Below, one piece after another: positions 1 to 12,600 of a stretch of DNA of 64,000 nucleotides (positions are counted from its first letter, which is position 1; every line of letters begins with the position of its first letter). The stretch is from Panaeolus papilionaceus (lineage: Eukaryota; Basidiomycota; Agaricomycetes; Agaricales). Below the pieces are notes generated by a model. It worked only from the letters and a program-made list of their open reading frames with translations. It did not search any database and was not told the DNA's origin. Both the position numbers and the translations under genes were made by a program. The stretch is taken from the NCBI GenBank assembly GCA_015501605.1, contig JADNRZ010000006.1:1116001-1180000 (forward strand), in the 5' to 3' direction.

Positions 1-177
1 GACTTTTGCCTGAGTCGCGGTGCCATAATGGAAGCGCAGAAAGAGGCAAGTGTCAGCACGAAGGCGCCAGAACCCAAGAAAGCATTTACAGGCTGGACAA
101 AACCTGAGTCGTTTAAGAGCGGGTCCAAGCCTAAGTCGTCGTCAAAAGGGAAACCAGTGTCAAAGAAAGGAAAGTGA
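1..177 (+). CDS. 3' end of an unknown gene (partial)
   Basis: The frame starting at base 1 is open to a TGA at 175-177 and gives 58 C-terminal residues. They begin DFCLSRGAIMEAQKEA and end in a Lys/Ser-rich tail (SSSKGKPVSKKGK). The basic tail would suit a nuclear or nucleolar protein, but that is a guess. I do not recognise the family, and the rest of the gene lies outside the window. The ATG at 28 is in frame and could be internal. It is convergent with the RraA-like gene that ends at 294. Confidence 0.5.
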   Translation, partial: DFCLSRGAIMEAQKEASVSTKAPEPKKAFTGWTKPESFKSGSKPKSSSKGKPVSKKGK

Positions 178-293
178 GCGGTGTAGCTGGTGGACGGACT
201 AGTGTATTCTAACGTAATTTATTGTATGTATCTTTCGCGCATGGGTTTGTATATCTATTCTATATACCTGTATTGTTTTTAGATACCACTCCA

Positions 294-1075
294 TTACTTC
301 CCTCTATGGAGCTTGAAAGAATTCTGAACACCCTTTCCGGCCTTTATGTCCTGCATACACTTCTCGTCTATTCCTCTCCCTTTGCTGGTCAGTTCGAGGA
401 CCTGGGATTCCAATGCAACAGGCACACAAACCACACCGTCTTGGTCTGCCACTATCCAGTCTCCAGGCTGAACGGTGACATGAGGGAACGACTCCGACCC
501 TGCGCCTTGCGACTTAATTTCGAGAGGTATATTTATCTCGGAAGGCCGCGTGAAAGGCGACTGCCCCAGTGTCGAGTGTCCTCGCGAGAACACAGGGAAT
601 CCAAGAGACCGATGCTCGCTCAGATCTCTGCAGCGGCCAGAGATGACGACTCCTAGTGCACCGTTTGCTTGTGCGCCGGCAGTCATTAGTCCTCCCCAGA
701 CAGCATTTTTGGCCTCTGTCGTCGTACCAGATGAGCGGACGTAGAACGGGTCAAAGGGACATTTACTGAACCTGGGGGTGCATCGATCACGATGATGTGG
801 TCTGCAGGTGCAGTATCGACGAAGTGAGCCGAAAGTTTTGGAGCTGTAGTGTTTGACCCTAGGACCATTTTTACCGTGTAAGCAGGTCCACAGATCCGAA
901 CACTTGATTCTGTTGTCGTTGGAGAGACCATGCTGATGTCAGGTATATATCCACCATTGGGGACAGCGAGCTTGATTAACGCGTCTGATATTTCGCAAGT
1001 CGAGAAATCTTGAAGTTTTGAACTGGAAGACATGGCTCTGACGATGGGTCTAAGTCTAGCCAAAGTACGATGCAT
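294..1075 (-). CDS. RraA-like / HMG-CHA aldolase family protein
   Basis: Two exons joined across a short intron (about 714/716-766). The first gives SKLQDFSTCEISDALIKL and VRICGPAYTVKMV. The second gives NAVWGGLMTAGAQANGA followed by LGVVISGRCRDL, the phosphate/metal-binding core of the RraA (4-hydroxy-4-methyl-2-oxoglutarate aldolase / oxaloacetate decarboxylase) fold. A later GDWIVADQDGVVCVP strand is also typical. Family members cleave 4-carboxy-4-hydroxy-2-oxoadipate-type substrates or decarboxylate oxaloacetate; which reaction this one performs cannot be read from sequence. I chose the ATG at 1073-1075 because MHRTLARLRPIVRAMSSSSK looks like a mitochondrial presequence. An in-frame ATG at 1174 would add a hydrophobic leader, and one at 1033 would give a cytosolic form. 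The gene is divergent from the TBC gene, with under 200 bp between them. Confidence 0.85.
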
Positions 1076-1261
1076 AAAGCTGGAGGAAGGAATAAAGCGG
1101 AGAGAACGAGGAAAGGAAAGGGGTAGTTGAATGTAATTGAGTGGAGATAAGATAAGATAAAAAGAAGTGCTCACGTGGAAATAATAATAATTAATTGATC
1201 TTTTCTGTGGATTTCATCAATTTCAGTACCAAGTGATATCCATGTCGATGATCATTTACTC

Positions 1262-3416
1262 ATGAATCCTCGTCCTCCTCCAACTCGTCCCCATATCGGT
1301 ATCCATTTATCTCATTTTTCTGCCGCGACAGAATGGGCAGACGATGATGCTTGGGACAGCACTTCAGACTCTGAAGAACCTCGTCAGTCGACATTGAACA
1401 CTTCATGGGGTGGAAAGACAACTTCCACGTCTTCAACAGTAGCCCCTAAAAAGATTGCAAAACCACCTTCAAATTCATCCTCATCTACACTTGCTTTCTC
1501 ATATACCCATGTTCATGCACCAAATCCAAGTTCTTATCCTCCAAAACACGAGCTGGCTGGACCTGATGCACCAAAGAATGGCTGGACCATTGTACGGACA
1601 TCCCATTCAAGACAAGGAAGTCAAACCGACCTCGACAACGTCAATGATAGCAAAGACTCTGATTTTGATCGTGTTGAAGCCGCCGATGATGATTTAGAAG
1701 GGGACATGATCCTAGGTGATCTTGAACCCGAGACTACCGCAACCGACACGAGCGCTTCCATCATATCTATGTCGTCGGTTTCAAAGTCGATTTCGAACGT
1801 CAGCTCTCTTAGGAGCGACGCAGATGAAATTGTTGTTGGTATGTGTACTTTATGTCATCGTTTGTTACTTTGGGACTCGAATTGACCACTCCATTAGACC
1901 CACTAAACGGCATCAACAACCGTAGACGACGAGATCCATCGCCAGCATATCAGCCTCGTCCTAGAAGTACGACATCCGGCTCCCAGTCTTCAGACAAGGC
2001 AGAGAAGCTACTTCGTGAACGATCAATTCGCACAAACCGCAAGCGCAAATTCATTGAATGCCTCTCAAGCCAAGATGTTAATATCGGTAAGGCACAATCG
2101 CACTATCCATCATGTCAATAACAAACATTTTCCAAATTATCATGGGGCAGGGGAGTTACGGAAACTTGCTTGGGCTGGAATACCCAACGAGCTTCGTCCC
2201 ATGGCTTGGCAGCTTCTGCTCGTCAGTCTTGTCCATCTAAAAATATTTCGTGACTGAACGCGGGGTTTTTGGTTGTTGTAGGGCTATCTTCCTCTACCTA
2301 CGCCACTCAGGTCATCTACATTGGCTAGAAAGCGTACAGAGTATCAAGACATGGTCGAACTGGCCTTTGGAAGAGGCAGGGATGGCTTGGACCAACAGAT
2401 CTGGCATCAAATCGAAATTGATGTTCCTAGGACTAGACCTGGCGTGAGACTATGGATGCATGCAGCTACACAACGGGCAAGTACTAAATGTTACCCAATG
2501 GCTGTATCGCGTTCTGATCATTTTTGTACAGAGCTTGGAACGGATTCTGTACGTTTGGGCCATCAGGCATCCTGCCTCAGGCTACGTCCAAGGAATCAAC
2601 GACCTTGTCACTCCATTCTTCCAGGTTTTCTTGTCAGCTTACATTGGTTGGTGTCTTTCCCTTTCTCTAGACTTGCAGTTCCTTATCTTGGAATAGACTC
2701 TGACCCAGAGGAATGCGATCCCTCAATTTTACCCCCTCATGTGCTGGAAGCCGTCGAGGCCGACTCCTTCTGGTGCCTATCTAGATTGTTAGATGGCATT
2801 CAGGACAACTACATTTCTGCACAACCTGGAATTCAAAGGAGTGTCAGAAGAATGGCAGAACTCGTCGCTCGCATTGACGGTTCGTATTCAGCTCGGCCAT
2901 TCTGCATACCATAGACGCACTGACCGACCATATCAAACACAGCCCCACTAGCAGCACATTTCGAGTCACAGAATGTCGAATTCATGCAGTTTGCCTTCCG
3001 TTGGATGAATTGCTTGCTGATGCGTGAGATCAGTGTCCAAAACACTATCCGGATGTGGGACACGTATCTCGTACGTGGTTTACGATGCGTTTATGATTTC
3101 ACTGCCATCTCACCTGCCAAATGTTTCCGCAGGCCGAGGGACCAGACGCGTTTTCCCAATTCCATCTCTATGTTTGCTCAGCTTTCCTGGTGAGATGGAG
3201 TGAGAAGCTGCGTAAAATGGACTTTCAGGTAATTCAGTTGTCTATTTAGATGGAAGTGGACTCAGAATGTTTTTTTTTTTGTAGGGGATCATCATGTTCC
3301 TTCAATCCCTCCCAACACAGGATTGGGGAGATCATGAAATCGAAATGCTTCTAAGCGAAGCCTTTGTCCTCAATTCAATATGGCACAACGCTCAGAGTCA
3401 CTTCAATGGCAAATAG
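1262..3416 (+). CDS. Gyp1-type Rab GTPase-activating protein (TBC domain)
   Basis: Multi-exon gene. The N-terminal third is Ser/Asp-rich and disordered. The TBC domain starts around LRKLAWAGIPNELRPMAWQ. It has the arginine-finger motif IxxDxxR (IEIDVPR, near 2415-2437) and the glutamine finger in SGYVQGINDL (near 2578-2607). Later exons give VEFMQFAFRWMNCLLMRE and the C-terminus IIMFLQSLPTQDWGDHEIEM, which matches the yeast Gyp1 / animal TBC1D22 group. Gyp1 stimulates GTP hydrolysis by Ypt1/Rab1 at the Golgi; transfer of that role here is by family. At least seven introns are evident, each 50-80 nt. The stop is TAG at 3414-3416. The gene is convergent with the Nup50-like gene. Confidence 0.88.
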
Positions 3417-3712
3417 GACCCTCGTCCTTATTGCTTTGCTGCAATTTCTCTTTTCTTTTTTAACAATCCAATTCGGTTAAATGTGGATAATATGTATAAT
3501 TTGTGGTTTTTTTCGCTGTGTTAAATATTGAGCTCTGCTCACTCTCTTCGAAAAGAGACATCATAATATATTGGAAAGAGGAAGAGAAAGCAAAAGGGAA
3601 TGTCTTCAGAATACATCTAGTAAAACAAGGGACCGCCACGCTGGGAATACTAGGCTGAACCAAGGTATAAATTATGGAGTATACAAACATGCGTTCGCAT
3701 TACATATATCTC

Positions 3713-6116
3713 TTACGAGTCCGATGACTTGGTCTTGACGAATTCAATCTCCCGGTCAAGAGCTGCCTTGAGCTGCGTAGTTGCCTCCTCGTTTGGAAGG
3801 CGGACAAGATAAGATGTTGCCTTGCCCTCGTCATGTCCAATGAAAGTTAGACCCTTCTTAGTCCCCATGACGGTGGGACTCAATCCAGCATACACTCTGA
3901 AATTCTACAGAGGGAAACCATCAACAGATGTTGAACGAGTGTACGGAACAAAGCGTACCAAAAGAATTCTGCCATTTGCACTGTTTCGTAGCAGGACTCG
4001 CCGGTTGTCGGTTTCCTTGTGCTTCTTCAATCTCAAGAAGCCTATAACACAGTTCAGTAAAGGTGTTTACGATGATACACAGAATCTGATACATACCAAG
4101 GCCAAGCTCGGCCCATTTATTTGCACCAGTCTCATCTTTCTTGAGACGGTACGCCTTAAGCTTGACACTGTGAACTGTCTCTTCATCCTCTTCACCTTTG
4201 CCCTCAAGGTCATGAGGATTGGGTGTGTTCAGTCCCAATGCGCCTTCCTCTCCACCTTCGCCGCCCTCAGCAGTTGCATCAGTGGCAGGTGTAGATCTGG
4301 CAGAATTTGATCCTTCCGCTACAGTCGAAGAGGTAGCAGCAGCAGGAGCCAACGACTCCGATGTGGCAGGCTTTGTCTCCGCTGGCGATGAGCCGAACGA
4401 AAATGCGGGTTGCAAAGGCGGTTTAGACGATCCGAAAAGTGGAGTGCTGGATGAATTTGATGTAGCACTTGCGGATGCTGAACCAAAGAAGCTGGATGTC
4501 GTTGTAGTTGATGGTTTGCCGAAGGATGACCCTCCAAAAATGTTAGATGATGTCGAGGAAGACCCGTCTACGGGTTTGGATGTCAGTGAGAAGAAATTGG
4601 TGGGTGCAGGGGCCGTCTCCCCGACAGGTTTTCCGAGTCCTGCAGGTGGCGCAAAGAAGTTGGTTGAAGAGGATGAGCCAAAGGACGAGGTTGTAGGGTT
4701 GCTGGTTCCAAATGTGAATGCCGGCTTATTAGAGGAGGTCCCGAAGAACGAATTGGTGGGTGGGGTGAATGCGGATTCACCGTTTGTTGCGGTTTTATCC
4801 TTCTCCTTTTCTGCTTCTAACGGTTTGGACCCAAATGAGCTTGAAGGGAGCGCAGGGGGTTTGAATTCAAATCCAGAAGAGCTGGTATTGCTGGTCACTG
4901 GAGGTTTGAATTCTGGGAATGTTGGGGCGCTCGTTGCTGATGGTGGTTTAAATTCGGGGAACAGTGCTTTTGTTGTTGTGGTCGATGGCGCCGTTACACT
5001 GGGAATTGGGGCAGTGAATGGTTTCCCTCCAAAGCCAGCAAAGGTCGTTGGGGCAGGGGGAGGAGCTACCTTAGGAACAGATGCCGTGCTGGCTGCGGTA
5101 GTGCTACCGCTAGTTTTAGTTTCCTTCCCTTTCATCTTGTCGAGTTCGATCTGTATTTCGCTTCTCTTGGTTTTGTACTTCTCGAAGATACCACTTAAAT
5201 CCGCAAACGCGTCTTCGTCGATGCTTTTCTTGACTGTGTCCGATAAAGAGACATTCAAGCCTCGCAGTTTTTTGTAAATATCGACAAGTTGATCATTTGT
5301 CCCTGGTTGCGATGAGGGAGAGGAGGAAAAGGAGGGTGTAGCGGATGGAGTAAAACCTGAAGTGGTTTTGGAGACAATATCACCGAACAGTTTTGAAGTG
5401 GAAGATGGGGCAGAAGTCGCCGATGATGAAGCAGCAGTGCTTGATGAGAAGGAAAACCCTGATGCGCTTGTTTGAGGTGCTGGTGCAGTTGTTGTGGATG
5501 GGCTTGAACTAAAAGTCTGGAGTAAAGTTGATTAGAAGGGCTCGTAGTGGATCACAGACGTGAACATACAAAAGGTTTGGAGCCTCCAGACGGGGCGCCA
5601 AACATGTTTCCAGTTGTAGATGGAGACTGAAGGCGAGATGAATGAGCACAAACAATTTCAAGGATTGGACTGCGATGCTCACCGTTCCGAATATACTAGG
5701 CGCTGAGGCGGATGTTCCTAAACTAGGAGTTGTACCGAAGATCTTCAACGCATGTTTAATGGTGATAATGTAAATATGTCTTTTGTATGCTTACTGAGGG
5801 AGTAGGCGCAGGTGCGGCTGCAGGTGCAGAAGGGGTCATGCCCATTCGCTTAGGCAGAGCTCGGATTCTGAACAGAACAACAAAATTTAATGAGTCGTCT
5901 TGGACGAGACCAATAAACCAACATTACTTTCGCTTAGACAACTCATCAGCAGATGCAATTTTAAAACCTGAACCTGGCTCTTCCTGGAAATAAATTAATA
6001 ATAAGACGCGTCTGGGGTGTAGTTGAAGTTGAACAGGGTTTACTCACATCTTCATCATCGCGTGAATGACTATCCGCGCCGTCTTTAGTTAGTTGAACGT
6101 CAGCACCGCGCTTCAT
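3713..6116 (-). CDS. Nup50/Nup2-like nucleoporin with FG repeats and Ran-binding domain
   Basis: The N-terminus MKRGADVQLTKDGADSHSRD, continued in the next exon by EEPGSGFKIASADELSKR and RKIRALPKR, is the importin-binding head of Nup50 proteins. The middle is a long Ser/Thr/Pro-rich stretch with FG and FxFG repeats (FTFGTSN, FSFGSS, FGSSKPP). The C-terminus is a Ran-binding domain: VHSVKLKAYRLKKDETGANK, then NRRVLLRNSANGRILL and VYAGLSPTVMGTKKGLTF. The domain order matches Nup50/Nup2, a nuclear-basket protein that speeds cargo release from importin-alpha. The start at 6114-6116 is set by the conserved MKRGAD head. About six small introns divide the gene; total length is roughly 650-700 residues. 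The 352-codon frame on the opposite strand (4219-5277) is a shadow of the repeats. Confidence 0.88.
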
Positions 6117-6239
6117 TTTGTACAGAAAACCCGTAAATGAGGTTATGGGCCGTTTAGAGGCGTGTAGGTCGTGAAAAAAGGTGGCAGAGATGAACAAGGG
6201 AAATTACAACCTCAAGCGCTTTGTTCCTTGCAGCGTCAT

Positions 6240-6713
6240 TGCGTCTGGTCAAACAAGAACAAATAGGTTTTCAACATTAGAAACTCGACCGCCATAATCG
6301 TTCAGCTCAATCTGCTTGTATAAATCAACTTTATTATGGCTCAGCTTCAGGCATTCTTATTCTCTTCATAAGAGCCTAAAGTGGACTGTTAAGAAGACTT
6401 TAGATCTCTTTTTGTGAATCACGAATGAGCCTGGAGTTCAGATTCATCATGGTCGAGGTAATACTTGTGACATAGTCCGTGCTTGGTTGTCAAAGTGTAT
6501 TATTACTATTAATAACGGATTCAACTGATTTAATTAACCAGACGAGTTTTGAACTCTCGATTGAGACTGCAGATGCAAAAAATGGGACTCGAACTGAAGG
6601 CCAGGCGTAATTTTGGCCGCTGCGCCCACGAACTCGCTCGAATGGTCGATTGTCCCGGTGATTATTTCAAATGTTAGCGTGCACATTGTTGACCTGTCTA
6701 CAAAAAGATTAAG
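6240..6713. other. Intergenic stretch with a tRNA-like promoter segment
   Basis: No coding frame is supported between the Nup50-like gene and the first F-box-like gene. On the minus strand, 6585-6595 reads AGTTCGAGTCC, a perfect RNA polymerase III B-box. 6617-6628 reads TGGGCGCAGCGG, an A-box-like word. A run of six T follows the B-box. The box spacing (about 33 nt) is shorter than in a normal tRNA and I cannot fold a cloverleaf, so this is at best a tRNA-derived SINE fragment or a tRNA relic. Confidence 0.3.
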
Positions 6714-7783
6714 TCAAGTAATATCATCGTCAATATCTTGATACCATTCAGCATTGGAAGCTCGAAACCATTGGTCACGCTCTTTCCACCAAGCTTGGCC
6801 CTCGGAATTGAGATCTTTATTAAGATAAAATGCAAGCATGTTGAAGACTTTATTTGAAGGTTTTTGCAAATAACCCCCTGTCAAAGCAATAGTGAGTCGC
6901 AAACCTTGCAGTGTTAGATAATAAAATGGCATACTTCGCCTTGCTATAACAATCCTTTCACTGAACTCCCAAGCATCGACCCCGCCATCTGCGCCACATA
7001 CCCAGTCGGATTCATAATGTGGTCCTTCAATAAGAACGACATATCGCTGGTCATCGTACTCCTGAATATCCTCTAGCTCGCACATGCAAACTATAACTCG
7101 AAGGACTGGACACCCATTGTGCTTGTCCGTGACACGGTCCAAAATGCTTCTCCAAGTTGAAATGTCGCCGTTGATACAGAGGTGTGTTAGATTCTGGAAG
7201 TTTTGGATGATATCGACACCTATCCCTCCCAATAGGTCCAAATGAGTCAACCGTAAGTAAGTCGGACAAAGTATCTGATCGTTCTGCAACCCCCCAAAGT
7301 TTGCAGAGAGGCGCCTGAGGTTCGAAAGTTTGCTGACGGTCTCGTGGATTTTCCAAAGCGTGTCCGAGGTATGCCAGACAGTCAAGTCCACAAGATTAGG
7401 GCAACATTCAACCAGTAACTGGAGTCGTATGTAGTCACTCTCCACTGCTGTGTCGATGGTATATGAGAGATGTGTCGTATATTTTCCCAGATATCTAAGT
7501 CTATCGATGAAGCGAGGACCCATACGACGAAGGTGAGCTCTAAATCTTTCTTTATCGAGGACCCGGAAGAAGAATGACAGGATCCTGTTCAAAGGTGAAA
7601 TCAGTTTTTGGTTTTATGAGGATTCAAAGGGGCTTCGTTGACAAACCAATCATAGAACCGTCGAGCGGTTAATTGCAGATTTACCAAGCTATTACGGGGC
7701 GTCCATGGGAATGGAATCTCTTGCGCGGCTATCCCGATGATCACTTCTTCGAGTTCCGGAGGGAGATAAGGTTGTGAGGTCAT
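6714..7783 (-). CDS. F-box-like family protein, paralogue 1
   Basis: Three exons: complement(6714..6877, 6935..7584, 7647..7783), 316 residues. The head LPPELEEVIIGIAAQE ... LVNLQLTARRFYDW looks like a divergent F-box. Intron 1 sits in phase 2 inside the Trp codon that ends this head. The body has Leu-rich repeat-like blocks: MGPRFIDRLRYLGKYTTHLS, LRRLSANFGGL, YLRLTHLDLLGGIG, FQNLTHLCIN. Then follow WVCGADGGVDAWEFSERIVI and, after intron 2 (phase 1), GYLQ and GQAWWKERDQW. The same plan recurs at 48.4, 50.1 and 52.3 kb and, broken, at 8.3-9.2 kb. F-box proteins recruit targets to SCF ubiquitin ligases; this assignment is inferred from the head only. Intron 2 is also open in frame, so it could be retained in some transcripts. 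Confidence 0.7.
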
Positions 7784-8275
7784 CGATGGTGCAAGGACTG
7801 CAACGACGTTAACTGAAGGTCTGACTTAGAGCGTCGTATTCTAATTTCAAATCAAAATCAGGTTGAGATCAAGGGCAGATCTGCAAATCCAAACATCCAG
7901 GTGAAGTGATAATTAACACAGCCACAGCCACAGTGGAGTCGGCGTGTACGGATCCAACAGCATACACAGATATGATCGATTGATCGTTCTGCTCGAAGGG
8001 CTCACAGCAGAGAGTCGAATCCGCTCCATTCAGGTCCACCAAATCGCAGTTAAAGCAATTTCCATGAATTAGCACCTCTCACCGTCCCAGCGTACTTCTA
8101 CGTAGCAGGTGATCTAGGACAAGTAAACAATTTGTAGGTGAATAAAGGTGGTCACCTCAGTGAAGAAGGGAGTATCCTGGAGCATCGGCGCCTCTCAGTC
8201 ACAGTCAATTATCCACAATTGTCCATACATAAAAGGTAACATAAAGGTACTGGATCTTCTAGAAAGAATGGTCAC

Positions 8276-9224
8276 CTACTTAGTATTTAACTGTTGATTG
8301 CGCTCCTCCTACCACACCTGGCCTTCACTCGTCAGTTCATCTTTAATATCAAAAGCGCAGCATAATTGTATCGCCCCACTACGGTTCACGTATCCTCCTG
8401 TCAAAAAAATTAAAGGTAAGCTCAAGGACTACGTGAAACCTATGCGCGAAAAGCTTACGCTGCTGAGCAATTGTAACCCGCTCACTAAACTCCCAAAGGT
8501 CCATGTCCCCGCGTGCGATCCACTTGGTCAAATTGACTCGAATCAACCACCCCTCACTGAAGTAGATGACAAAATGGGTGAGATATTTGAATTGGAGGAT
8601 CACGTCAATGTCTATGTAACCAGCAGGTGCAGCTATGTGCGTCATGCCGAGATGACGGGTAGGAGCTGGTATCCGCTGGCGAGCGCTTGGTCTATCCCCA
8701 AAGATTCCCCAGTATCGTCTCAACTTTGGCAAAGATGCGACGACTTCGTAAAGAGCTGCAATCGTGCTAGCGGGTAGATCAACTGCCATCCTTGTGATAG
8801 CATCAAATCCTCTATGTTGGGACAAAGCTGCAGAATTGTGGTGAGTTTCACCATGTCTGCTTTTCGTAATCCTGGAGGCTCCTTAATGTGGTATGAGAGA
8901 TGCGTCGTATATTTCCCAAATTTAACAAGTGCCTCCATGAGATGAGAGTCTGAGCACTGAAAGTGAGACATTAAAAACCTTGTTTCGAGAACGCGAAACA
9001 AAGAGGGTTGAGTCCTGTTGAGAGTTCATCGGCGATTACCAACTGAATCATTCTGTCGAGGTATAATTATTTACCCACCATTCTTTAAATGCCCTTGACG
9101 TCAACTGTAAATTGATATAGCAGGTTTTAGGTGTCACTGGAAAGCGAATGTATTCTGTTACCAGGCTAACAATCGCGTGTTGAAGCTCAAGGGGAAGAAC
9201 AGGTTCTCCAGCGCTCATTGGCAT
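8276..9224 (-). pseudogene. Degenerate F-box-like paralogue 2
   Basis: The same gene plan as paralogue 1 can be followed. The head is LPLELQHAIVSLVTEYIRFP and ends at KEWW with the phase-2 intron. Next come FGKYTTHLSYHIKE and LQLCPNIEDL. At about 8785-8825 the frame must shift to continue into IAALYEVVASLPKLRR and VILQFKYLTHFVIYF. The section between this block and the DMDLWEFSERVTIAQQ block is much shorter than in the intact paralogues, about 60 residues missing. The last exon reads GQVW then TAG (8309-8311), where the others have GQ.WW..R. A start codon, splice sites and the rest are still recognisable, so decay looks recent. Confidence 0.65.
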
Positions 9225-9673
9225 GGTGGCTGTTCAGTTTAGAGATCTGGATAAAGTGTGAGCATCTCTAAATTAGATAAGTAGTGTATGTGAGATGACA
9301 CATCATATCCAGAACTGGCTTAACCAGTGTTCCAAAGCGCAATAACCGAACAAAAAGTACCAGTACATTTAACATAGACGGGACAGAGGTAAGAAGATAT
9401 CACTACAATACTTACATACGAAAGGGTAGTCGAAAAAAGATTACGAGTAGTAAGGAGCGAGTCGGTGTAAACAAATTTCAGAGTGGACAAAAAATTGGAG
9501 GGAGAGGTAGGCGGAAACGAGATCCTGTAGGAGTATAAAAGTACGAAACGCAACGATAGGTGGATAGGTATGGTCGAAAAAGAGAGAAAAACCTTTAATG
9601 CAGAATGATAAAAACAAGAGCTGCGACGGATACTAAGATAAACAACGGAATAGAAACATAGGAACGTCTAAGG
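9225..9673. other. Intergenic, 3' flank of the Mga2-like gene
   Basis: No coding frame or repeat is supported. The stretch probably holds the 5' flank of paralogue 2 and the 3' untranslated region of the Mga2-like gene. Confidence 0.4.
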
Positions 9674-12600
9674 TTATGTGCGGATTGGGGCTTTAAATGA
9701 GATCTTGATAGCTGTGAAAGCGTATTGAACGCCAGTGTGGAAGGCCCATAGCATCGACACTAGAAAACATTGTCAGTGAAATCGTCGATGAGTCAACCGG
9801 CCTTTTGTAACTTACAAAACAGAATCGGTAACCAGAATAATAGGAGCATGCGGTCATCTAAAAGTTAAACAGTCAGCAAATTTACCCGGCGCCCTTGGAT
9901 AAAATACGCTTACGCTTCTTCTGCAATTGATTCGTTTGAGCAGGAGGCTGATACACAAACGATTCAACAACCTGCTCCGGAACTTCAGCCCTATCATACC
10001 CTACAGGCCGAATGTCCGAAGTCAGTGGTCTAGCACTGCTGACAGCACTCACCGCAGACTCCTGCGGTCTGTCGGCTGCCTGCACAGCTCCACCCTCCAC
10101 CGCGGTCGTCGCAGCCCGAGGCGTGTACTCTGGCGGTGGCATCTCCTCTCCCTCTGTCTGCTGACGCGCCGTAGTCGCAACAGCCAATGCAACCCATTTC
10201 TCCCAGGTTGCTCGCCACTCTTGTGCCGCACGAATAGCCATGGCACCCATGTTCCTCGTGTGCTCATCTCCCTGCGTCTCACCATCCTTTGCATCATTTT
10301 CTCCCGCGGCTGGATGCTCGCCGCCAAGGAACGAGGGCCAGCCTGGCATCATGGGAACGAACACAGGGAATACCATAGGCATCTGTGGAAGCGCTCCCCA
10401 CGGTACAGCAGGAAGGTTAGGTAGCCCAGGAAGCGGTAGCTGGGGCATGTTCGGAATAATGCCTTCCAGCTGAGGAGCAGGGAACTGAGGGAACTGAGCA
10501 AATGTCCTCATCTTCTCCATAAAGGACGCTGCCCTCTTAGCATCAGATGCTGTGGGAGAATCCAGCGCTGCCTTGTCGTCCTTGCTCGTCTTGTCGTCCG
10601 GAGGTGGTGGCGTGCCAACACGAGAGATACCGACTGAGCGCAACGGAGTTCCTCTTCCCGACTGGAGATTCATACGGGATGATCTACGCGAGACTGCCCG
10701 TCGGTTACGGTTGAGGATGCGGCGCAGGTCAACGTCGTTAGCCTCCTCTTCGCCGTCGCCTAGATCCGCATCTTCATCTTCAGAGTGGTCCGTCGACTCT
10801 GTATGATCCGACACAGAAACCAGTCCCTTGAAGAATCCAGTAATAGCGATCTCTGCAGGCGTCTTGCCGAGTGAATCGACTACCTCCATATCGGCACCGG
10901 CTTGCAAGAGAAGAGAAGCGCAATGAGTCGACTGCGAAAGCGCAGCAAAGTGCAATGGAGTGAAGCCGTTACGATCCCGAGCATCCAAATCCGCATCATG
11001 CTGAATCAGGAAAGTCATTAAAGAGGAAAACCCGAGCAGAGCCGACAAATGAAGCAGGGTCTGACCGCTCGGCGAGGGATGCGATAGTGCCTCGCCAGTG
11101 GGAATTGAACGGGGAGCGGCACTGTCCATAGGGGTATCAACAACTGTCAAAAAGTTGATGATGCGAGACTCAAAATTAGAGTTATCTGAACCCTGTGCAA
11201 GCAACAAAGTACGAGCATTTCGCATAGATGGGGAGGACGCCAGTTGCATCATCCCACTGTTATTGCTCGCGCCGTTCTGTGAGTCTGACCCATCGTTGCC
11301 CGCTGTACCGACGATGCGCATCGCGACATTCTTGGCATCTTCGATTTTGCCGGTCATTTTCAGGCCCACCACTTGCAGCGCCAATTCCATCCTGATTGAT
11401 ACCCAAAGATCAGCAACCCCAAAAAATTGCAAAGATGAATTAACTTACAAAGCACGGTCAGACTCATCCGCATAAGTAAATAATGATGGTGGAGAGGCTA
11501 GTGCATCTGCTTTAGGGAATCCTTCAAACCAAACCTCGACAACACCGGGGATAGCTCTTGGAGGAAGGACACAGACAAGGGTATTATCGCTCCATCGTTG
11601 CGTTGAACTAGCCGCCGTTTCTCCAAATACACAATTTAGAGGGATGGTTGGGTGGAAGTTTGCGCCTAATACTGTCACTTCAATACCTCCGTGCGTTGGG
11701 CCTGCATTGGGTATAAGTCTGTGAATTGTGGGTATCTGGAGTTGCATTGAAGACGCCGCCTGATTCGGATCGAAAAACATGAAAGGTATCGAGTGCTGCA
11801 GCGGCTGCATCATTGCATTAGGCATCGGGATTTGTTGTTGCCGAATGTGAGACTGCGGTGGGGAAATAGGGGTAGGGGGGATGGGCGGCTGCATTTCAGG
11901 AATAGAGAAGTTAATTTCTGGCATTGGCACATCTGAGTTGTGGTCGAGAGGCGTTGCCAGCGTGTCAGGAGAAGAGGTTTCCGAGCTGTTCGTAGTATGA
12001 TGTAAGGGAGGCGGCTGTGATGGTCCAAGAGGTTCTGAAAGCATCGCATTTTGCAAAGCAGATGGCGTTGAAGCTCTCGTAGTGGGAAGAGGAGAATGTA
12101 TCGTCGAGGGTGACGGGATACTTGATAAGCTGCCTTCCCGCGAGAACCTATTGGGCTTTGCCGACGTATCATATGGTTTTGCCCTGGATTTAGCTGTGAT
12201 GATGGAAACAGAGTGCTTCTTCCGCTTCGATGGTGCTGCCCTTGATTCCACGAGGAATGAAGAGTCGTTAGATAATTGAGACCATTCCTGACTTTCTGCG
12301 GGGGGTGTGAAACTGGGAAGGAGATCGGCAGATTTATTAGCTGTTGATGTCTTGTGGTCGTCCGTGATCATGATGGGGCGGGAGACACCAGAGCCGACAA
12401 CACGGCCGGTGTGATCCATCATTTGGAAATGAACGTTGAACCCAACTTTTTCGCGATGATGGCGACAGTAGCATGTTATCCTCAGAGGAAGGACGACGGA
12501 ACCAGTCGAAAAATCGAGGATTTCTGCACAATTGAACTGAATAATGCTTGTGGTGTCCTCTTGATGTTTGCTTTTGGTGGGTTTCCCAGCAGCATCCCCA

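Noticed and set aside
4219..5277. 352-codon plus-strand frame
   Set aside because: Lies exactly opposite the FG-repeat region of the Nup50-like gene; its Gly/Val/Asp-rich sequence is the antisense image of Ser/Thr/Pro codons.
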